Below, piece after piece: positions 1 to 7,445 of a stretch of DNA of 38,653 nt (the first letter of the stretch is position 1; the number at the start of each line of letters is the position of its first letter). The translations under genes were made by a program, and so were the position numbers. The stretch covers positions 1 through 38,653 of the forward strand of contig NZ_JAKGGD010000010.1 in NCBI RefSeq assembly GCF_021556615.1. The letters run 5' to 3'. A model generated the notes under the pieces. The model was not told the origin of the DNA, searched no databases, and saw only the letters and a list, made by a program, of their open reading frames with translations. This stretch comes from Paracoccus salsus. GTDB taxonomy: Bacteria; Pseudomonadota; Alphaproteobacteria; Rhodobacterales; Rhodobacteraceae.

Positions 1-225
1 CTGCTCGGCAGGATTGCCCCTGAATGATCTCAGCACGGCGTCCAAAGGCGCGAATTCGGTGCGGATGATGCGCTCTGCCTGATCAGGCAGCCGGATGGCC
101 GGTGGCACTTCGACGCGTTCGGCGGGGGCCACCTGCCAGCGTTCGCAGGCAAGGTCCGTCAGATCCGGCATCTGAGCGCCTGTGATCCGACGCAACCGGT
201 TTGTGATCGGGCGCAGGGATGTCAA
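1..225 (-). CDS. Probable glycosyltransferase family 61 (DUF563) protein, N-terminal part, cut by the window edge
   Basis: An open reverse frame runs off the left edge with no stop. About 75 codons are visible. The stretch with NRLRRITGAQMPDLTDL and then ERWQVAPAE..PPAIRLPDQ...IRTEF resembles the N-terminus of family 61 glycosyltransferases common in Rhodobacteraceae, where a 'WTVAPGE..PPA..LPGQ' segment precedes the catalytic domain; this is from memory of the family. An in-frame TGA lies just upstream of a TTG codon at 225, so TTG-225 or ATG-171 is the start. I prefer 225 because the N-terminal basic segment looks family-like. Neither start has a strong ribosome-binding site. Such enzymes transfer sugars in surface polysaccharide synthesis. 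The catalytic part lies outside the window, so the assignment is tentative. Confidence 0.4.
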   Translation of the reverse strand, partial: MTSLRPITNRLRRITGAQMPDLTDLACERWQVAPAERVEVPPAIRLPDQAERIIRTEFAPLDAVLRSFRGNPAEQ

Positions 226-540
226 CGGCGTTCATCCGAGGCGCTGTCAGCGATGCTGAAAAAATCCATCAAGAAAAGTTAACGCAAAATCGGCTTGCTG
301 ACAAATCGACTGCGAACGCTGCCGCCAGTGCCGCAGGTCGGAGGGACCATGATCCGGCCCGGGCGACGGGCGTCAGCGTCACCTCGACGGCTTTGCCGCA
401 CTCGGCGGCAAAGCTGTGCTACGTCTCACCTCGTCGGGTTAGAGCCTCGGTTCCACCGCCACCGCCTCGGGCATCGTCTGGGTGAAGCCGGCCTGACCGG
501 CTGTCTTCACGTCAAGCGACGAGTGGCGACGACGGCTGGC
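226..540. other. Intergenic region without a supported gene
   Basis: Two overlapping forward frames are open here (219-485 and 295-711), but they have no ribosome-binding site, an Ala/Arg/Pro-rich shadow composition, and the second runs antisense into the sigma factor gene. A locally AT-richer stretch at about 270-310 could hold the promoter of the reverse glycosyltransferase gene. I see no clear terminator for the sigma gene that ends at 541. Confidence 0.5.
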
Positions 541-1095
541 TCATGCGCGGAAGAGCAACTTGTCCCGACTGTCCGAATTTCCGCGGCCACCTCTTCCATT
601 CGCCACCTCGTCATGCGCCATGAACTGGCTGAGTGTGGCCCTGCTCCGGCTGACGCGACTCTTGATCGTGCCGACGGTGCAGCCGCAGGCCTCGGCCGCT
701 TCCAGCTGTGAAAACCCATAGGCTCCCATCAGCACAAGCGGCTTGCGCTGAGGACTGGGTAGGGCGGCGATGGCTGCGATCAGCTCCTTGAGGGCCAGCG
801 CATGATCTTGCCGCGGCTCCTCGTAAAGCGCCTGCGCGCAGACACCATCGACGTCCTCCACCTCACGACGGAGTTTCCGAAGGTCCGAGAAGAACGTGTT
901 GCGCATGATGGTGAACAGCCAGGCGCGCAGATTGGTCCCGGGACTGTAGCTGTCGCGACTGGCCCAGGCCTTCAGAAGCGTTGCCTGAACCAGATCCTGC
1001 GCCCGATGTTCGTTCGACGTCAGCTTCAGCGCGCGGCGCCGCAGGGCTGCGACCTGCTGCGGCAAAAGCTCGTGGAAGGGATGGTGATCGATCAT
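541..1095 (-). CDS. ecfG: EcfG-like ECF sigma factor (general stress response)
   Basis: A 184-residue ECF sigma-70 factor. Region 2 spans about residues 10-78, with the signature GTNLRAWLFTIMRN followed by DLRKLRREVEDVDG, which is typical of the alphaproteobacterial EcfG (ECF15) group. Region 4 spans about 105-160, with a helix-turn-helix around FSQLEAAEACGCTVGTIKSR. EcfG factors direct RNA polymerase to GGAAC-N16/17-CGTT promoters once the PhyR anti-anti-sigma factor releases them from NepR. Start ATG-1095 is chosen because AGGTGAGA sits just before it; the frame is open further upstream but without family similarity. No nepR or phyR gene is visible nearby, which is unusual for this group. 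A 20-bp perfect palindrome lies 121 bp upstream of the start. Eight matching promoters occur elsewhere in the window. Confidence 0.82.
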   Translation of the reverse strand: MIDHHPFHELLPQQVAALRRRALKLTSNEHRAQDLVQATLLKAWASRDSYSPGTNLRAWLFTIMRNTFFSDLRKLRREVEDVDGVCAQALYEEPRQDHALALKELIAAIAALPSPQRKPLVLMGAYGFSQLEAAEACGCTVGTIKSRVSRSRATLSQFMAHDEVANGRGGRGNSDSRDKLLFRA

Positions 1096-1215
1096 GAACT
1101 TCTCACCTTTTGGGTAAGCACCGACACGCCGCAGCGGCGCCGCGCCGCGGCTGGACGCCTGAGCGGTCGGAGTTGAATGGAAGATGTCGATCGGTCGGAC
1201 CGACGAGATGTGCCT

Positions 1216-1235
1216 GGTCGCCCATATGGGCGACC
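1216..1235. promoter_or_regulatory. 20-bp perfect palindrome upstream of the sigma factor gene
   Basis: The sequence GGTCGCCCAT/ATGGGCGACC is its own reverse complement over 20 bases with no spacer. It lies between the 3' end of the ferritin-like gene (1267) and the sigma gene start (1095). Perfect symmetry suggests a dimeric regulator's operator, possibly for the sigma gene. A hairpin with a very tight loop is less likely. No regulator can be named. Confidence 0.5.
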
Positions 1236-1266
1236 CATGTAGGGGAGTGTCCGTCACAGCGTCGGG

Positions 1267-1758
1267 TCAGGTGGCGGCTTCGGCATTCAGACGTTTCTCG
1301 GCCAGCTTCGTCAGCGCCTTGTCGGCGCCATATTCCTGATCCAGCGTTTCTTTCAACAGCGCGGCTGCGTCGGAGTGACCGAGCTGCTTGGCCCAGGCCA
1401 CGAGCGTTCCGTAGCGGGCGATCTCGTAGTGCTCGACCGCCTGTGCAAGCGAGATGAGCGCCGCATCCATGGTCTCTGCGTCGTCGATCTCGGCCATCAG
1501 GCCCTCGGCCTCTTCGACCAGGCCGACCATGGCATCGCATTTCGCGCCACGCGCGGGCTTGCCGAGGATCTCGAACACCTCTTCCAGCCGCGTGACATGG
1601 TCTTCGGTTTCGTCCTTGTGCGACGACAGGGCCGCCTTCAGCTTGGCATCGGTCGCCTTGCGCTCCATTTTCGGCAGCGCCTTCAGGATCTGGCGTTCGG
1701 CGTAGAGCACGTCCTTCAGGGTATGAAGGAACAGGTCGTCAAGGGTTTGAATGGTCAT
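1267..1758 (-). CDS. YciE/YciF-type ferritin-like stress protein (DUF892)
   Basis: A 163-residue all-helical protein covering the whole DUF892 family. The opening TLDDLFLHTLKDVLYAERQ, the middle SHKDETEDHVTRLEEVFE, and the late AVEHYEIARYGTLVAWA are the family's conserved helices. They carry the Glu and His residues expected to bind a di-iron centre, as in ferritin and rubrerythrin. The exact cellular role is not settled; members are commonly induced by osmotic or general stress. Start ATG-1758 has GGAG 8 bases upstream; an upstream extension to 1902 is open but lacks similarity. The gene ends 172 bases before the sigma factor start on the same strand. No EcfG promoter is recognisable in front of it, but a 12-bp inverted repeat lies at 1786-1819. 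Confidence 0.85.
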   Translation of the reverse strand: MTIQTLDDLFLHTLKDVLYAERQILKALPKMERKATDAKLKAALSSHKDETEDHVTRLEEVFEILGKPARGAKCDAMVGLVEEAEGLMAEIDDAETMDAALISLAQAVEHYEIARYGTLVAWAKQLGHSDAAALLKETLDQEYGADKALTKLAEKRLNAEAAT

Positions 1759-1785
1759 GGGGGCAGCTCCTGTGACAGGGTGGGC

Positions 1786-1819
1786 CTGCCTTTTCGTGGT
1801 AAGCGCGACGAAAAGGCAG
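1786..1819. promoter_or_regulatory. 12-bp inverted repeat upstream of the ferritin-like gene
   Basis: The arms CTGCCTTTTCGT (1786-1797) and ACGAAAAGGCAG (1808-1819) are exact reverse complements with a 10-base spacer. The repeat lies 28 bases upstream of the ferritin-like gene start and downstream of the small reverse ORF ending at 1854. It could be an operator, a 5'-leader hairpin, or a terminator of the upstream ORF. No T-run follows in the reverse direction, which weakens the terminator reading. Confidence 0.45.
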
Positions 1820-1853
1820 AGGGGTATAGATCGGATACGATCTCTATTTTCCG

Positions 1854-2078
1854 TCAGCCGAAACGCTGCTCCAGCGGCGTGTCCGACATCATCTGCACGC
1901 AATCCTGTGATCGGTTTGAGCCGGGGGTGTATTTGCGACCCGACAGGAAAATCTGCCCGTATCGTTTGGCATAGGCCCTGGATCGAAAGGAGAATCCGTG
2001 CTTTCGAATTACGCGTTCGATTTCAAGGGCTTCGGGAATCCGGGGTATGAACAGATCTGCTTTGTTTTCCTTTGACAT
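1854..2078 (-). CDS. Hypothetical protein, 74 residues
   Basis: A reverse ORF beginning MSKENKADLFIPRIPEALEI, basic in the middle (RKHGFSFRSRAYAKRYGQ). No family is recognised. The amino-acid make-up is balanced rather than Arg/Pro-rich like a shadow frame, and no competing gene occupies the opposite strand. It lies in the same direction as its neighbours between the two-gene small-protein unit (2158-2430) and the ferritin-like gene. The ribosome-binding site is weak (GAG directly before ATG). It may be genuine or chance. Confidence 0.35.
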   Translation of the reverse strand: MSKENKADLFIPRIPEALEIERVIRKHGFSFRSRAYAKRYGQIFLSGRKYTPGSNRSQDCVQMMSDTPLEQRFG

Positions 2079-2157
2079 CTCGACGTCCGTTACTCGAACA
2101 AGTGACTCTGAGGTTTGGGACAGAAATGGTTTCGCCTGGGAAGCAGCGCGATGATGA

Positions 2158-2328
2158 TCACCACCTGTATCGGCGCTCTGCGAAGCGAGGCGAAATCAGG
2201 AACAAGATCGCAAGTGAACGGATGCCGCCCGCGAAAATGACCGGCCAATCGACGTCCGACCCGTTCACATTGGGCGACTGCACCGTGTCGACGGGATAGG
2301 GGTTTGGCGCTGTGTTTTCAGGCGGCAT
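2158..2328 (-). CDS. Small protein, 56 residues, with a hydrophobic segment
   Basis: ATG-2328 is preceded by AGGA at 8-base spacing. The product is polar at first (Asn/Pro/Val-rich) and then reads DVDWPVIFAGGI, followed by a hydrophobic run to about residue 46 and a basic Arg-rich tail. The DWPVIFAG element resembles the start of the first membrane segment in larger Rhodobacteraceae membrane proteins, from memory. The gene may therefore be the 5' remnant of such a protein or a free-standing small membrane protein. It lies 27 bases downstream of the 24-residue gene on the same strand and probably shares its transcript. Confidence 0.5.
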   Translation of the reverse strand: MPPENTAPNPYPVDTVQSPNVNGSDVDWPVIFAGGIRSLAILFLISPRFAERRYRW

Positions 2329-2355
2329 CGAAGATTTCCTGAATTGGGTGCCAGA

Positions 2356-2430
2356 TCAGCCGAGGCCGATAAAGCTGAGCACTGCGATGACGATCACGAC
2401 TGCACCGACAATATAAATGATCTTGTTCAT
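2356..2430 (-). CDS. Very small membrane protein, 24 residues
   Basis: ATG-2430 to TGA-2356. The product starts MNKIIYIVGAVVIVIAVLSF and ends IGLG, so almost the whole chain is one membrane-spanning helix with a short Asn-Lys N-terminus. AAGGA precedes the ATG by about 7 bases. It has the look of small single-helix membrane peptides induced by envelope or general stress, but no function is known to me. The next gene (2328-2158) follows after 27 bases. The start, ribosome-binding site and fully hydrophobic reading make a chance ORF unlikely. Confidence 0.6.
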   Translation of the reverse strand: MNKIIYIVGAVVIVIAVLSFIGLG

Positions 2431-2954
2431 GGGTTTTCCTTTTCAACGAAACATGTCTGCCCTGCCGCTGCGCAACGCGCATCGGTGCTGGTTTCCGAAA
2501 GGTGATCTGCAAGTGATTGCCGCATCACCTTCCGGATTTGTTCGATCGTGCGAATGGACCGGGCGGCCGGATCCTGACTTGCGTCATACCAAGCCGTAGG
2601 GATACCAGCTCGTCTGACCTCGCCGCAGGAATCAACAGGCCGCCCAGCCATTCTGGAGGTTTTGAAACGCCAACCTCCCACTCGTTAAAGCACAGTCTGA
2701 AGGGACTTTTCGTCCTTCGCGTTTCACGTAACGGTTTCCGGACCGGCGACGATAGGATCGGAATCTACTCATTTTGCGCTGACAGGCGCGTCGGGGATGG
2801 TTCTGGCGTGCTCAGACCAAGTCCCATCGCCTGACGCGCACAACCATGTTGACAAACTTCCATAAATGCACCGACCTTGCGGCGACCGTGCTCCGCAGAC
2901 CCTGATCCGAAGCGCGTCGTCGGCCGATAGTTGTAACTGAAGGACCCGAACCTG
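2431..2954. other. Intergenic region between divergent small-protein unit and signalling gene
   Basis: No well-supported gene. An 84-codon reverse frame (2681-2427) overlaps the 24-residue gene by ATGA, but it has no ribosome-binding site and no recognised similarity. The region should hold the promoters of the small-protein pair (reverse) and the 1440-residue signalling gene (forward). No exact EcfG promoter was found; the closest is a GGAAA with a 14-base spacing to CGTT in front of the small-protein pair, which I do not accept. Confidence 0.45.
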
Positions 2955-5900
2955 ATGGACGGTGAACCACAGACACATCTGCCGGTCATCGCCATCGGGG
3001 CCTCCGCCGGCGGGCTGGAGGCGTGCCGCGCGTTGCTTGACGACATGCCCGGCGATGTGCCGGCCGCGTTCATCCTGATCCTGCACCTCGATCCGACCCA
3101 TGACAGCATGATGGTCGACCTGCTGAGCCGCCACACGCGACTCAAGGTCGTGCAGGCCTCCGAAGGCATGGCGCTGAGGCCGGGGTATCTGCATGTGATC
3201 CCGCCCGGTGTGTTCCTGACCGTTGCACAGCGCGTGATCCATCTGGCGGAACCGGATGGCGGCAAGGGGGTGCGGCTGCCCTTCGATGCCCTGTTGCGCT
3301 CGCTGGCGCGCGATGCGGGCGCGTCCTCGGCGGCCATCGTGTTGTCGGGCACCGGCACCGACGGCAGCGTGGGCATCGCCGGGATCGAGGCCGCCGGTGG
3401 CCTCGTGATCGCGCAGGACCCGAAGGAGGCCGGCTATTCCGGCATGCCCGAAAGCGCCATCGCGACCGGTGTCGTCGCCGAAGTTCTGCGCACCGACGAG
3501 ATGGTCGGCGCGATCGAACGATTTGCCCGCTCGGCCAAGGCCGGGTCGCTGCCCGCTTTTGACACAGCGTCGCGCCAGGGCGGCGCCGACGACGAGGCAG
3601 ACCTGCGGATGCCGGGGCAAGGCACGGCCCGTTATGACGATCTGTTGGCGTATCTGGGGAAACATGCCGAGCAGGATCTTTCGCTTTACAAGCGCGGAAC
3701 GCTGGAACGCCGCATCGCGCGCCGGATGGCGTCGGTCGGCCTCGCGCCCGAGGACACCCGGCGATACCTCGACATGGTGAAATCCGATCCCGAAGAACGC
3801 ACCAGGATCGCATCCGACCTGCTGATCCACGTCACCAGCTTCTTCCGCGATCCTGCCGTGTTCGAGCATCTGGCCGCGAAGGCCATTCCCGATCTGCTCG
3901 CGGACCTGTCCGACGATCGGCCGCTCAGGATCTGGATCGCCGGGTGCAGCACCGGCGAAGAGGCCTACAGCCTCGCGATGATCTGCATCGAGCAGATGGA
4001 GGCGGCAGGAAGCACCGCGCGGCTGCAGATCCTGGCCTCCGACGTCGACCCCGAGGCGATCGCGACGGCACGGGCCGGGTTCTATCCGACCGAGATCGAG
4101 GCCGCCGTGTCGTCCGAGCGTCTGGAACGGTTCTTCGTGACCCAAGAAACCGGTTGGCGGGTCACCTCGGCCCTGCGCGACGTGATCGTGTTCACTGTCG
4201 CCGACCTGTTGTCGGACCCGCCGTTTTCCAGGATCGACCTGGTGTCGTGCCGCAACTTGCTGATATATCTTGGGCCAGAGGCACAGAAACGCGCGATCGC
4301 GCGCTGCTGCTTTGCGTTGCGCCCGGGCGGTCTGCTGCTTTTGGGGGCGGCGGAAATGCCGGGGGCGAGCGACACCTGCTTTGCCGTCGAGGACAAGGCG
4401 GCGCGGCTTTGGCGCCGGGTCGGCAAAAGCCACCCGACCGATCTGCATTTCGGTATCGGCAAGCGCGAGGTCGCGCCGGCGTCGGACGCCCTCGGCCCGA
4501 TCCGGCGCAGTGCGCTGGCCGATCTGTGCCGCCGCATCGTGCTGGAACACTACGCGCCTGCCGCCGTGCTGCTGAACACCCGGCTGGAGGTTCTGTACCT
4601 TCTGGGCCCCACCGAGAAATACCTCACGATCACCCAGGGCCACCCTGACCCCAGCATCATCGGCATGCTGCCGAAGGTCCTGCGCGCCCGCGTGCGGGCG
4701 GCGGCGGCGACATGCGGCCCGGAAAACCCCATGGTGACCGTATCGGGCGGGCGCATCCTTGGCGCCACCGGTTATGACATTGCCCTGCACTCGGTCCTGG
4801 CCGGGGCCGAGCCGCTGGTGCTGGCCTGTTTCATCGACACCCCGCGCCCGGCCGCAGCGCGCGCCGACACCGATGACGGCACCGCCGAGGACCGCCGCAC
4901 CGGCAATCTGGAGGCCGATCTGGAGGCCACGCGCCGCGACCTTCGCGATGCGCTGCGCGATCTGGAACGAGAGGTCGAGACGCATGGCGCCGACGCCGCC
5001 GAAGCGCTGGCGCTGAACGAGGAGTTCCAGTCCACCAACGAGGAGCTGCTGGCCTCGAAAGAGGAACTTCAATCGCTGAACGAAGAGCTGACCGCGCTCA
5101 ACAGCCAGTTGCAAGAGACGCTCGAGCGGCACCGCACCACCGCCAACGACCTGCAAAACGTTCTCTTCAGCACCGATGTCGCCACGCTGTTTCTGGATCT
5201 CGAACTCAACATCCGCTTCTTCACGCCCGCGGCCCGCGCGATCTTCCGCGTCATCCCGACTGATGTCGGCCGCCCGCTTGCCGATCTTGCATCCGTGGTC
5301 TCGGACGCCGAACTCGAGGCAGACGCCCGGGCCGTGATCACGTCCTCGGACCCGAGGGAGTGCGAAATCGAGGGGGCCGGCGGGCTGTGGTTCCTGCGCC
5401 GTGCCCAACCCTACCGGGCCGAGGGCGACCGGGTGGAAGGCGTGGTGATCACCTATGTCGACATCACCGAACGCAAGCGCATCAACGCGGCGCTGCTGGC
5501 CGCGATGGACGAGGCCGACCGGGCGACCCGGGCCAAGTCGCGCTTTCTGGCCGCCGCCAGCCATGATCTGCGCCAGCCATTGCAATCGATGGCGCTACTG
5601 CACAATCTTCTGGCCCGGAACAGGCCATCGACCGAAGGAGTGCGGCTGGCCGCGCTTCTCGATCAGACGCTGAACTCCATGACGCGGATGCTGGATTCGA
5701 TGCTGGATGTGAACAGGATCGAGTCGGGCATCGTCCGGCCGGACATACGGCCCGTGGCGATCGGCCCGCTGATGCAGCGCCTTGCCGTCGAGTTCGGCCC
5801 GCTGTGCGATCTGAAGGGGTTGCGGTTGCGGTCCGTGCCGTGCAGCGCCTGGGTGTGCACCGATCTGCAACTTCTGGAACAGATGCTGCGCAACCTCTTG

Positions 5901-7277
5901 TCGAACGCGATGAAATACACGCCGAAAGGGGGAATCCTGATGGGCTGTCGCCGGCGCGGCGAGGAGTTGCATGTCGTGGTCTGCGACACCGGCATCGGCG
6001 TGACCGAGGCGGAAACGGTGCAGATCTTCGACGCCTATCGGCAGGGGGAAAAGGCTGCTGCGCTCTCGGCTGGTGGGCTGGGGCTGGGGCTGTCGATCGT
6101 GCAGCGGCTGGCCGAGCTGATGGAGCATCCGATCACGCTGCGCTCGACGCCCGGCGAGGGATCGTCCTTCTCCATCACGCTGCCGATGGTCGATCCGGCC
6201 CCCGAGGGCCTGCCCCCGCCGCAACCAGGCCCCGATGTGATCGGCGCGGCCCGCTTGGCCGGAACGATCCTTCTGGTCGAAGATGAAGAACCGCTGCGCG
6301 ACCTGCTGGCGAATGTCCTGCGCCAGGAGGGGCACACCGTAATCGCCAAGGCCGATGCGAAGGACGCGCTGGCCTGGGCCAGCGGCGACGTGGCACGGCC
6401 CGATCTGTTGCTGACGGATTTCGAGCTGCGCGGCGGTGCGTCCGGGCTGAAGCTGGCGCAGGATCTGCCGGACGTGCTGGGCGAGGCTGTGCCCACCATC
6501 ATCCTGACCGGCGACATCACCAGCGACACCATGAAGCACATCGCCGCCTCGCCCTGCCACCAGGTCGCCAAGCCGGTGATGCCCGAGGTGCTTCTGGCGC
6601 TGATCGCGGACCTCATGAAGAAGGCCAGCACCGAACGGACCAGGGCCGCCCGGCGCGCCGACGCCGCCAGCACCACCGTGCATGTCATCGACGACGACCC
6701 GATCATCTGCGAAGCCATGCGCCGCCTCTTCGAGGCCGAGGGCTGGTGGGTGGTCACCTATCCCTCGGCCGAAAGCTTTCTCGCTGCGCCGCGCCCCGAG
6801 CCGCCCGCCTGTCTGCTGGTCGACAACCTCTTGCCCGGCATGGACGGCGTGGCACTGATCGACCGGATGCGGGACGACGAGACGCGGCTGCCCACCGTCA
6901 TGCTGACCGGCCATGGCGATGCGGCGGTCGCCGTGGCCGCGATGAAGGCGGGCGCGACGGACCTGATCGAAAAGCCGGCCAGTGCCGCGCAACTGCTGGC
7001 CAGCGTGCGGCAGGCGATCGCATCGGGGCAGGACGGCCATGCGCCGGGGGCTTCGCGAAAGGTCGCGCGCAAGAGGTTCGCGGATCTCACACGGCGCGAG
7101 CGCGAAGTTCTGACGAAGGTGCTGGAGGGCGCGCCCAACAAGATCATCGCCGCCGATCTGGGGATCAACCAGCGCACGGTCGAAAACCACCGCGCGGCGG
7201 TGATGCGCAAGACCGGCGCGTCGTCGCTGCCGGATCTCGTCCGGCTTGCGCTTCTGGGAGACGTGCAGAACATGTGA
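2955..7277 (+). CDS. CheB-CheR-PAS-histidine kinase-REC-REC-LuxR hybrid signalling protein
   Basis: A 1440-residue protein that joins a complete signalling chain. The CheB-type methylesterase domain spans about 8-195, with GAS17AGG, His44 and Asp136 as the likely catalytic triad. The CheR-type methyltransferase spans about 222-495 (SAM motif WIAGCSTGEEAYSLAM). A long Glu/Leu coiled coil covers about 650-730 and a PAS domain about 725-845. The HisKA domain has phospho-acceptor His870 (AASHDLRQPLQ), and the HATPase spans about 970-1075 (NAMKY, DTGIG, GLGLGLS). Receiver 1 spans about 1100-1210 (Asp1155) and receiver 2 about 1240-1350 (Asp1290). A FixJ/LuxR helix-turn-helix lies at about 1372-1435. 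No membrane segment is seen, so it is probably cytoplasmic. AAGGA lies upstream of the ATG. All catalytic residues are present. The DNA-binding end on a sensor kinase is the odd feature. Confidence 0.9.
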   Translation: MDGEPQTHLPVIAIGASAGGLEACRALLDDMPGDVPAAFILILHLDPTHDSMMVDLLSRHTRLKVVQASEGMALRPGYLHVIPPGVFLTVAQRVIHLAEPDGGKGVRLPFDALLRSLARDAGASSAAIVLSGTGTDGSVGIAGIEAAGGLVIAQDPKEAGYSGMPESAIATGVVAEVLRTDEMVGAIERFARSAKAGSLPAFDTASRQGGADDEADLRMPGQGTARYDDLLAYLGKHAEQDLSLYKRGTLERRIARRMASVGLAPEDTRRYLDMVKSDPEERTRIASDLLIHVTSFFRDPAVFEHLAAKAIPDLLADLSDDRPLRIWIAGCSTGEEAYSLAMICIEQMEAAGSTARLQILASDVDPEAIATARAGFYPTEIEAAVSSERLERFFVTQETGWRVTSALRDVIVFTVADLLSDPPFSRIDLVSCRNLLIYLGPEAQKRAIARCCFALRPGGLLLLGAAEMPGASDTCFAVEDKAARLWRRVGKSHPTDLHFGIGKREVAPASDALGPIRRSALADLCRRIVLEHYAPAAVLLNTRLEVLYLLGPTEKYLTITQGHPDPSIIGMLPKVLRARVRAAAATCGPENPMVTVSGGRILGATGYDIALHSVLAGAEPLVLACFIDTPRPAAARADTDDGTAEDRRTGNLEADLEATRRDLRDALRDLEREVETHGADAAEALALNEEFQSTNEELLASKEELQSLNEELTALNSQLQETLERHRTTANDLQNVLFSTDVATLFLDLELNIRFFTPAARAIFRVIPTDVGRPLADLASVVSDAELEADARAVITSSDPRECEIEGAGGLWFLRRAQPYRAEGDRVEGVVITYVDITERKRINAALLAAMDEADRATRAKSRFLAAASHDLRQPLQSMALLHNLLARNRPSTEGVRLAALLDQTLNSMTRMLDSMLDVNRIESGIVRPDIRPVAIGPLMQRLAVEFGPLCDLKGLRLRSVPCSAWVCTDLQLLEQMLRNLLSNAMKYTPKGGILMGCRRRGEELHVVVCDTGIGVTEAETVQIFDAYRQGEKAAALSAGGLGLGLSIVQRLAELMEHPITLRSTPGEGSSFSITLPMVDPAPEGLPPPQPGPDVIGAARLAGTILLVEDEEPLRDLLANVLRQEGHTVIAKADAKDALAWASGDVARPDLLLTDFELRGGASGLKLAQDLPDVLGEAVPTIILTGDITSDTMKHIAASPCHQVAKPVMPEVLLALIADLMKKASTERTRAARRADAASTTVHVIDDDPIICEAMRRLFEAEGWWVVTYPSAESFLAAPRPEPPACLLVDNLLPGMDGVALIDRMRDDETRLPTVMLTGHGDAAVAVAAMKAGATDLIEKPASAAQLLASVRQAIASGQDGHAPGASRKVARKRFADLTRREREVLTKVLEGAPNKIIAADLGINQRTVENHRAAVMRKTGASSLPDLVRLALLGDVQNM

Positions 7278-7345
7278 GGCAAGCGCCGGCACAACCCGGC
7301 GATGCGGTTCGCTTGCGGCATATGCCATGCCGGCCTGCTTTGATC

Positions 7346-7370
7346 GGAACGGAAACCTGCAGGCTGCGTT
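7346..7370 (+). promoter_or_regulatory. EcfG-type promoter in front of the PHB-depolymerase-like gene
   Basis: GGAAC at 7346-7350, a 16-base spacer, and CGTT at 7367-7370: an exact match to the alphaproteobacterial EcfG consensus. The esterase start codon follows 75 bases downstream. Confidence 0.75.
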
Positions 7371-7445
7371 CAGTAGGGCATGGAGCAGAGCCTGGCATCC
7401 CGTTCGGGTGGCTTGGGCCGTCCCCGCATTACAGGAATACCTCTC

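Noticed and set aside
2440..2500. Possible EcfG promoter (GGAAA...CGTT) ahead of the 24-residue gene
   Set aside because: The upstream element lacks the C of GGAAC and the spacer is 14 rather than 16 bases.
2427..2681. 84-codon reverse ORF ending on the start of the 24-residue gene
   Set aside because: The ATGA overlap is suggestive, but there is no ribosome-binding site and no recognisable sequence. Left as unproven.
2769..5585. Long reverse ORF (938 codons) opposite the hybrid signalling gene
   Set aside because: It is antisense to a gene with clear domains. It is rich in Arg, Gly, His and Gln, has no recognisable domain, and arises from the high-GC third positions of the real gene.
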